Shown here piece by piece: positions 63,128 through 64,000 of a stretch of DNA of 64,000 bases (position 1 is the stretch's first letter; every line of letters starts with the position of its first letter). The translations under genes were made by a program, and so were the position numbers. A model generated the notes under the pieces. That model did no database searches, was not told where the DNA came from, and saw only the letters and a list, made by a program, of their open reading frames with translations. Source of the DNA: CBDAUN01 sp965200645 (GTDB taxonomy: Bacteria > Pseudomonadota > Gammaproteobacteria > Arenicellales > JAJDZL01); assembly GCA_965200645.1 (NCBI GenBank), contig CBDAUN010000003.1:434001-498000 (forward strand). Reading direction: 5' to 3'.

Positions 63128-63540
63128 CCATATTTTTGAAACTCGTACAAATCGTATGCTTCTAATTTAGCAATGCCCGACTACGAATGCATCGGGCGTA
63201 TGGAACTCGTTATCATTTCTGATGTTTTATACAGTTGATAACGCTTTGTGATAGAAAGGAATTATACACGGACCCACCAAACTAGAAAATCAAAATTACA
63301 CTACTTGCCTGCCAGTTGACAAACTAACAGACCAAAAATTTATCTCCTTTTGACCTTCAAGACAACTCAAAAATTTCAGACAAGTTCGCCTTTGTCTGTA
63401 CAATTTTTAAATATTAAGAAAGCGGGTGTCTGCAAGCCCATTGCGACTTCGACAAACGCACTTTTTTTGGCAATTGCATTCTATCTAAAAACTAACTGTC
63501 TGGATTATTTAATTTCAAACTTAATAAGTGAACCTATCTA
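63128..63540. other. 413-bp intergenic region with an 8-bp inverted repeat
   Basis: Divergent gap between tRNA-Leu/tig and the HAD hydrolase gene; no protein gene is convincing, and the small plus-strand ORF near 63350-63541 shows no family features. A perfect inverted repeat CGTTATCA (63208-63215) and TGATAACG (63236-63243) with a 20-bp spacer stands out and could be an operator or hairpin. Confidence 0.4.
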
Positions 63541-64000
63541 AATGAAAATCAAAGATTTTACAACTTTGACCTTCGATTGCTACGGCACTCTGATCGACTG
63601 GGAATCTGGCATCTACAATGCACTAAAGCATGCAGTCGACATGGAAGACCCCAATCCTACCAAAGATGAAGTGTTACTTCGGTACGCAAAAGTTGAAGCT
63701 AAAGTAGAGCATGAACAACCCAACCTCAAATACACGCATTTACTTCGCGAAGTTCATCGAAGGTTTACCGAGGACTACAACATTTCTGCTACTGAGGATG
63801 ATCATGAGCGGTTTGGCGACTCTATTCGTGATTGGCCCGCCTTTGCTGATTCAGTAGAATCATTGAATTACTTAAAGCAACACTTCAAACTAGTCATTCT
63901 ATCGAATGTTGACAACATAGGTTTCTCATACAGTAACAACCACTTGCAAGTTGAATTTGATGCAATCTTTACAGCAGAAGACATCGGCTCATATAAGCCG
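63541..64000 (+). CDS. HAD-superfamily hydrolase, haloacid dehalogenase type II-like, 3'-truncated
   Basis: The first 153 residues of a HAD hydrolase, cut by the window end. The nucleophile motif FDCYGTLIDWE is at about 10-20, which suits the (S)-2-haloacid dehalogenase branch, and the motif II Ser/Asn lies in LVILSNVDN near 118-126. The segment TAEDIGSYKP near the end marks the lead-in to motif III. A helical cap domain (about 21-95) lies between them. Many such proteins are phosphatases, so the dehalogenase label is only a family name. Confidence 0.88.

Noticed and set aside
62792..63170. Plus-strand ORFs of 106-115 residues across the tRNA-Leu(TAG) region
   Set aside because: They are antisense to tig and tRNA-Leu, with typical tRNA-antisense text (GDSNSHGLPH).
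1..64000. CRISPR array, IS element or prophage
   Set aside because: No regular repeat-spacer pattern, transposase or phage structural gene was seen anywhere in the window.

Overview
The window reads as a chromosomal segment of an AT-leaning gammaproteobacterium, probably marine or host-associated. Three blocks of gene order point to Gammaproteobacteria: rpoA-rplQ; uvrC-pgsA followed by tRNA-Gly, tRNA-Cys and tRNA-Leu(UAA); and tRNA-Leu(UAG)-tig-clpP-clpX-lon-hupB-tRNA-Val-tRNA-Asp-ppiD facing fabI. lpxK-kdsB, nagZ and lolCD show a Gram-negative cell with an outer membrane. The marine guess rests mainly on a complete-looking set of genes for breaking down the sulfonate DHPS (2,3-dihydroxypropane-1-sulfonate).

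Layout. 1-1.2 kb: end of the ribosomal protein operon (partial rpoA, rplQ). 1.2-7.8 kb: a DUF924 gene, then a tightly packed run of malate dehydrogenase, family-2 glycosyltransferase, nucleoside-phosphorylase-like protein, a radical-SAM protein like spore photoproduct lyase, and an SDR, ending tail to tail with endonuclease V; then dapB. 8.4-12.8 kb: carA-carB. 12.8-15.8 kb: a Bax-inhibitor-1 membrane protein, tRNA-Ser(UGA), and a GC-richer, decayed AAA-ATPase/nuclease gene that looks imported. 15.9-24 kb: pntAB, prfB (with its programmed frameshift), lysS and the lolC/lolD lipoprotein exporter. 24-26 kb: three genes for a Rieske-like Tat protein, an exported ankyrin protein and an unknown protein. 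26-36 kb: a formate dehydrogenase locus (three subunits, Tat-leader peptide, TorD-like chaperone, polyferredoxin, DUF3305/DUF3306 proteins, divergent fdhD). 36-43 kb: lpxK, kdsB, a small phosphatase, an L,D-transpeptidase, nagZ, efp, uvrC and pgsA. 43.1-43.7 kb: three tRNAs, the last split by a group I intron. 44.6-50.8 kb: a phosphoribosyltransferase, then suyA-suyB-hpsN-SDR-Zn alcohol dehydrogenase-sulfolactate-type dehydrogenase. 50.9-53.5 kb: a degenerate methyltransferase-like protein, bactofilin and a cupin-like protein. 53.5-63.1 kb: fabI and the ppiD-to-tig proteostasis block. The end holds the start of a HAD-family hydrolase.

How the genes work together. Periplasmic formate oxidation would feed the quinone pool, and PntAB links NADH and NADPH to the proton gradient. 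In the sulfonate locus, HpsO- and HpsP-like dehydrogenases would interconvert the DHPS enantiomers, HpsN would oxidise DHPS to sulfolactate, and SuyAB would split sulfolactate into pyruvate and sulfite. No transporter or sulfite-handling gene is present in this window.

The most striking items are the group I intron in tRNA-Leu(UAA), the phosphorylase/SPL-like radical-SAM/SDR cluster in an organism with no sign of sporulation, the Rieske-like protein that has lost a cluster-ligand histidine, and the decayed nuclease gene beside tRNA-Ser. All calls come from reading the sequence; no database search was run.
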